A stretch of DNA of 64,000 nt from Actinomycetota bacterium (lineage in GTDB: Bacteria > Actinomycetota > Thermoleophilia > Gaiellales > Gaiellaceae). Shown here in pieces: positions 61,801 through 64,000 of this stretch (its first letter is position 1; every line of letters begins with the position of its first letter). Under the pieces are notes generated by a model. It searched no databases. It saw nothing but the letters and a program-made list of their open reading frames with translations, and was not told the DNA's origin. The stretch covers positions 58,733-122,732 of the forward strand of contig SIRU01000046.1 of the NCBI GenBank assembly GCA_004366385.1. Direction: 5' to 3'. A program made the position numbers and the translations under genes.

Positions 61801-62455
61801 CGAGCCCGACGCCGACCGAGACCTCGAGCAGGCTCCGCTGCTCGCGGTCGGCCTCGTGGACGAGCGCGGAGTAGACCTGCTCGAGCTCCTCGGGCGACGG
61901 GAGCCCGGACGCGTCCTCGCGCAGGTCGGCGAGCGACTGCTTCACGGCCTCGAGCTCGAGCGGCGGGATGTCGATGAGCCGCGCCGTCGTCCCGCTCGCG
62001 CCCTCCAGCGAGGCGAGCAGGTCGTCGACCGAGCCGAACTCCGCGTCTCGCCGGACGACGCCCGCGCCTTTGAGCTCGTCCACGAGGACGTCGAGGTAGA
62101 CGCGCGTGCCGTGCGTGACGTCCGCGGTTGCCGCGAGGAGCCAGAGCGGCGAGAAGCCGAACGCGAAGATCGAGCCGAGCTCGACCACGTTCCCGGCGCC
62201 CTTGCGCACCGCGAGCTTCGTCGGGTTGGGCTCGAACTCATCCGCGACCTCCTCCTTCGGCCGCTCGACGCCGCCAACCAGCTCGACCGTGATCCGGAGC
62301 AGGTTCTTCGCGGTCGCCTCGTACAACCGGGAGCGACGGACCAGTCGAGGAAGCAGGAGCTCGGCGGTCTCGTGGACAGCCCCGCCGGTCGCCGCCGCGA
62401 GCGCGCGGGCGATGCGCTCGGGGAGCGAGACGACGAACCGGGTGGCGCGACGCAC
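58823..62455 (-). CDS. acnA: Aconitate hydratase A with a 287-residue N-terminal extension
   Basis: A single frame of 1210 residues. Residues 288-1210 are a complete AcnA-type aconitase, which isomerises citrate to isocitrate: start [16 protein letters not shown], iron-sulphur Cys758 in SCTNTSNP and Cys824/Cys827 in [10 protein letters not shown], and the swivel domain with [15 protein letters not shown]. Residues 1-287 belong to a separate conserved hypothetical family: [20 protein letters not shown], hydrophobic [15 protein letters not shown], then a helical region ending [13 protein letters not shown]. No stop separates them. ATG 61594, just behind GAGGAG, could start a separate 923-residue aconitase. 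The GTG at 62455 directly follows the stop of the upstream gene. Confidence 0.88.
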   Translation of the reverse strand: MRRATRFVVSLPERIARALAAATGGAVHETAELLLPRLVRRSRLYEATAKNLLRITVELVGGVERPKEEVADEFEPNPTKLAVRKGAGNVVELGSIFAFGFSPLWLLAATADVTHGTRVYLDVLVDELKGAGVVRRDAEFGSVDDLLASLEGASGTTARLIDIPPLELEAVKQSLADLREDASGLPSPEELEQVYSALVHEADREQRSLLEVSVGVGLAFFNSARKVGRQHVLDPYTEDLRPVRDEGFARYAWRVGKPYAGAVARHFDPRQPSLTERGMSKLLESRSMVHPDSFGARGTLSVGGRELEVFRIGALQERFDVQRLPYTLRVLLENVLRNEDGVTVTSADVEAVARWVASAEPSQEISFMPGRVLLQDFTGVPAVVDLAAMRNAMADLGGDPARINPLLPVELVIDHSVQVDEYATRLAIFRNAELEFQRNRERYAFLRWGQRAFEGFKVVPPSTGIVHQVNLEYLARVVEERGGRAFPDTLVGTDSHTTMINGLGVLGWGVGGIEAEAAMLGEPISMLVPQVVGFKLMGALPEGATATDLVLTVTQILRETGVVGKFVEYFGHGLATLPLADRATIGNMSPEYGATCGFFPVDEETLRYLRLTGRSDERVALVEAYCKENALWHDPDEPPTYSQIVELDLSSVEPSLAGPRRPQDRVPLREAKQAFLDSLPSFGIDYGNAHDEAVAESFPASDPPSDVAPGHSPPSEGAVISTTPPVVLAEATAHTVTMDGETFELEHGSVVIAAITSCTNTSNPAVMVAAGLLAKKAVERGLARKPWVKSSLAPGSKVVTQYYDRAGLTPYLEELGFHTVGYGCTTCIGNSGPLPAPISQAVAEGDLVVCAVLSGNRNFEARIHGEVKANYLASPPLVVAYALAGRMDLDLATEPLGVGSDGEDVYLSDLWPSPEEVRETVAGSIGEEMFRETYADVYAGDETWRSLPMPEGELFAWDAASTYVRRPPYFDGMPPEPEPVDDVAGARCLVSIGDSVTTDHISPAGAIRPDSPAGRYLIENGVERKDFNSYGSRRGNHEVMVRGTFANVRLRNLLVPGSEGTWTVHLPSGDEGTIYEVAERYRAEGVPLVVLAGKEYGSGSSRDWAAKGPRLLGVRAVIAESYERIHRSNLLMMGVLPLQFTGGESRESLGLTGRETFSFEGLDGGEASEVTVRADAVRFRARVRLDTPREREYLRHGGILPYVLRRLLAS

Positions 62456-62935
62456 CTAGCCGCTCGCGGGCGCGGGCGCTCCCTCGGGCTCGGCCGCGGC
62501 CTTGGCACCCACTGCGATGCCGCCGAACACTGCCATGCCCTCGATCTTCAGCGTCGGGGCGTCCGGGTCGTTCTCGAGCCCGCGGGCGTCCACGCCGCCC
62601 ATGAGCGCCTTCAGGTCCTTCTCCACGTTCCAGCCCGGTGGGACCTTGACGGCGATGCCGCCGAAGAGCGCGTGCAGCCTGAGGCTCGCGTCCGGAGCCA
62701 GCTCCGCCTCACGGAGATCGACGTCGATCCCGCCGAACCAGGCGAGCGCCGAGCCGCCGCGGAACGCCTTCGCCTGGCTCTTCAGGTCGATCCCGTCGAA
62801 GATCGCGACGAGCCCCACCTCGTCCGACTCCTCGTCACCCCGTGACGGGACAGCGCGCTTCACGAACGCCGCGGCGGTCATCGCACCGATCCAGGCGCCG
62901 AGCTCGAGGAGGAAGAGCGTGCGGAGGATGCGCAT
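62456..62935 (-). CDS. LiaF-like C-terminal domain protein with one membrane helix
   Basis: A 159-residue protein with an N-terminal helix (about 5-25) and a beta-rich domain of repeated hydrophobic turns (LVAIFDGIDLKSQ, LAWFGGIDVDLRE, LHALFGGIAVKVP, MAVFGGIAVGAKA), the pattern of the cell-wall-active antibiotic response/LiaF family. In Bacillus, LiaF helps sense envelope stress; here no LiaRS-type genes are near. Its stop is directly followed by the GTG of the aconitase fusion, so the two are translated together. Confidence 0.82.
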   Translation of the reverse strand: MRILRTLFLLELGAWIGAMTAAAFVKRAVPSRGDEESDEVGLVAIFDGIDLKSQAKAFRGGSALAWFGGIDVDLREAELAPDASLRLHALFGGIAVKVPPGWNVEKDLKALMGGVDARGLENDPDAPTLKIEGMAVFGGIAVGAKAAAEPEGAPAPASG

Positions 62936-62957
62936 CGGCCCGGAGACTACCGCGCGG

Positions 62958-62963
62958 TAGCAT
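62958..62963 (+). promoter_or_regulatory. -10 element TAGCAT, 7 bases before the bolA ATG
   Basis: TAGCAT, then CGCGGCG, then ATG at 62971. Leaderless arrangement; the divergent LiaF-like gene starts 36 bases away. Confidence 0.5.
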
Positions 62964-62970
62964 CGCGGCG

Positions 62971-63204
62971 ATGGAGGTCGAGGCGATCCGGGCGATCCTG
63001 GAGGGCGCGTTCCCGGGCGCGGGGACGATCGACGTCGACGACCGCACCGGTACTGGCGACCACTTCCAGGTCACGGTCGTGAGCCCCGAGTTCGACGGGC
63101 TCTCGCTCCTCGACCAGCACCGGCGCGTCAACGAGGCGCTCGCCGCGCTGCTCGCCGACGGCTCCATCCACGAGCTCCGCATCCGAACGAGAGGAACCGC
63201 ATGA
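62971..63204 (+). CDS. bolA: BolA-family protein
   Basis: A 77-residue BolA domain: IRAILEGAFPGAGTIDVDD, then DHFQVTVVSPEFDGLSLLDQ and HRRVNEALAALL. The His in DHFQV and the one in QHRRV are those used for cluster sharing with glutaredoxins. It overlaps the glutaredoxin gene by four bases, the standard partner in iron-sulphur handling. Function by family: iron-sulphur trafficking or regulation of iron use. Confidence 0.9.
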   Translation: MEVEAIRAILEGAFPGAGTIDVDDRTGTGDHFQVTVVSPEFDGLSLLDQHRRVNEALAALLADGSIHELRIRTRGTA

Positions 63205-63563
63205 AGCCCCTGAACGAGCAGATCTCCGAGGTCATCGAGCGCGAGCCGGTGGCCGTCTTCATCAAGGGCACGCCCGAGATGGTCATGTGCGGCAACTCGT
63301 ACCGCGCACTGAACGCGCTCGCCGCGGTCGGCGCGCCCGTCACGACTGTCGACGTCCTTCCCGATCCCCAGATTCGGCAAGAGCTGCAGGCGATCTCGGG
63401 CTGGCCGACGATCCCGCAGGTGTTCGTCAAGGGCGAGCTCATCGGCGGCGCGGACATCACCGAGGAGCTCCTCGCGTCCGGCGAGCTCCAGCAGAAGATC
63501 GACGCTGCGCTCGGCACCGAGCGGGAGCAGAAGGTCGAGGCGGTCGCGCTCGAGCTCGCGTAG
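63201..63563 (+). CDS. grxD: Monothiol glutaredoxin (Grx4/GrxD type)
   Basis: A 120-residue protein with VAVFIKGTPEMVMCGNSYRA at the active site, WPTIPQVFVKGELIGGADI at the glutathione pocket, and a longer C-terminal tail. The family's CGFS is CGNS here; the Cys and Ser remain, the Phe is replaced. It shares ATGA with bolA, and the pair probably holds a shared [2Fe-2S] cluster. Its stop codon lies inside the stem of a strong hairpin shared with the convergent regulator. Confidence 0.92.
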   Translation: MKPLNEQISEVIEREPVAVFIKGTPEMVMCGNSYRALNALAAVGAPVTTVDVLPDPQIRQELQAISGWPTIPQVFVKGELIGGADITEELLASGELQQKIDAALGTEREQKVEAVALELA

Positions 63564-63587
63564 GGGCGAGGCCTGCCTCGCCCCTAC
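63560..63587. terminator. 13-bp perfect inverted repeat covering two stop codons
   Basis: GTAGGGGCGAGGC (63560-63572) and GCCTCGCCCCTAC (63575-63587) are exact complements. The arms contain the glutaredoxin stop (63561-63563) and the DtxR-type stop (63584-63586). A bidirectional terminator, without T-tracts. Confidence 0.7.
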
Positions 63588-64000
63588 GCCGCGCTGACGC
63601 GTGTCGCGAGCTCGCGCGAGATCGCATGCTCGCCGCGCTCGGTGCGCACCGTGATCGGGCCGCCGAACGGCGCCTCCGCCACGACTTCGACCTCTGAGCC
63701 CGGCACCAGGCCGAGCTCCGAGAGGTAGCGGAGCAGCTCGGGGTCGCCGTCCGGCACGCGCGCGACCGACGCAGCCTCGCCCGGCATCAGGTCGAGCAGC
63801 GTCCGGCCCGGCGCGTGCTCCAGCCGCAGCTCGGCGTCCGGGATCGGGTCGCCGTGCGGGTCGTGCGTCGGGAAGCCGAGCTCGGCGTCGATCTTCGCCT
63901 CCAGCTCCTCCGAGAGCGCGTGCTCGAGCAGCTCCGCCTCGGCGTGCACCTCGTCGAGCGAGAGCCCGAGCCGGTTCACGAGGTACAGCTCGAGCAGGCG
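63584..64000 (-). CDS. DtxR/MntR-family metal-dependent regulator (5' end outside the window)
   Basis: The last 138 or so residues of a metal-sensing repressor; the DNA-binding domain lies beyond the window edge. Present are the dimerisation/metal helix (EAELLEHALSEELEAKI, with the Glu and His ligands), DAELGFPTHDPHGDPIP typical of this family, and a C-terminal FeoA/SH3-like domain (about the last 75 residues, LGLVPGSEVEVV). In actinobacteria these control iron or manganese genes. Its position next to BolA-Grx and aconitase fits an iron-linked region. Confidence 0.88.
   Translation of the reverse strand, partial: RLLELYLVNRLGLSLDEVHAEAELLEHALSEELEAKIDAELGFPTHDPHGDPIPDAELRLEHAPGRTLLDLMPGEAASVARVPDGDPELLRYLSELGLVPGSEVEVVAEAPFGGPITVRTERGEHAISRELATRVSAA

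Noticed and set aside
1..64000. CRISPR array, prophage, insertion sequence or integrase
   Set aside because: No regularly spaced repeats, transposase, integrase or phage structural genes are visible on either strand.

Overview
The window is about 70% GC, with densely packed genes, many four-base ATGA/GTGA overlaps, and many GTG and some TTG starts. The gene content points to a high-GC Actinomycetota, probably the class Thermoleophilia (Gaiellales/Solirubrobacterales type). The pointers are a PdtaS/PdtaR-like kinase with an ANTAR regulator, a SARP-type regulator, a caa3 oxidase with subunit II fused to cytochrome c, and two glnA-type glutamine synthetases. The taxon is inferred from these families; no rRNA is present. 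Apart from two gene remnants beside a tRNA-Arg gene, it reads as ordinary chromosome, with no prophage, insertion sequence or CRISPR array.

Layout. 46-750: secreted SIMPL protein. 878-10136: two glutamine synthetase genes flank an exporter operon (two ABC ATPases, three permeases, one MFS). Both glutamine synthetase leaders carry the same small RNA switch: a GAGGC-hexaloop-GCCTC hairpin whose 3' arm is also the 5' arm of an intrinsic terminator. 10481-13322: two small membrane proteins, then a HisKA_2 kinase and an ANTAR (RNA-binding antiterminator) response regulator, the obvious candidate reader of those leaders. 13324-20785: ECF sigma with a DUF4349 protein, ABC-F ATPase, collagen-like secreted protein, divergent transketolase and transaldolase. 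20799-28427: Dps, cupredoxin oxidase, a histidinol/inositol phosphatase, amidase, and a cytochrome oxidase operon (ctaC, ctaD, a ctaB with an extra membrane domain, a 38-residue membrane peptide).

28441-44319: a SARP-NB-ARC regulator with an 11-bp-period direct repeat upstream and an ABC exporter behind it; a GAF/GGDEF/HD-GYP protein; fumarylacetoacetase and HMG-CoA lyase with an AT-rich palindrome pair between them; universal stress protein, pterin dehydratase, CDP-alcohol transferase, two SDRs, and cold shock protein with IF-1. 44339-46644: a beta-propeller/lysyl-oxidase-like secreted protein, tRNA-Arg(CCU) and two gene remnants. 46781-58609: baeRF protein, oxidoreductase, membrane peptidase, ABC exporter, SixA, PhzF, two methyltransferases, a PfkB kinase with an NCS1 permease, and HelD. 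58823-64000: an aconitase with a 287-residue N-terminal extension, a LiaF-like protein, BolA-Grx and a DtxR-type regulator, so several iron/Fe-S-linked genes lie together.

Two regulatory themes recur: the paired glnA attenuators, and a set of genes whose -10 hexamer sits 6-7 bases before the start codon, which suggests leaderless mRNAs.
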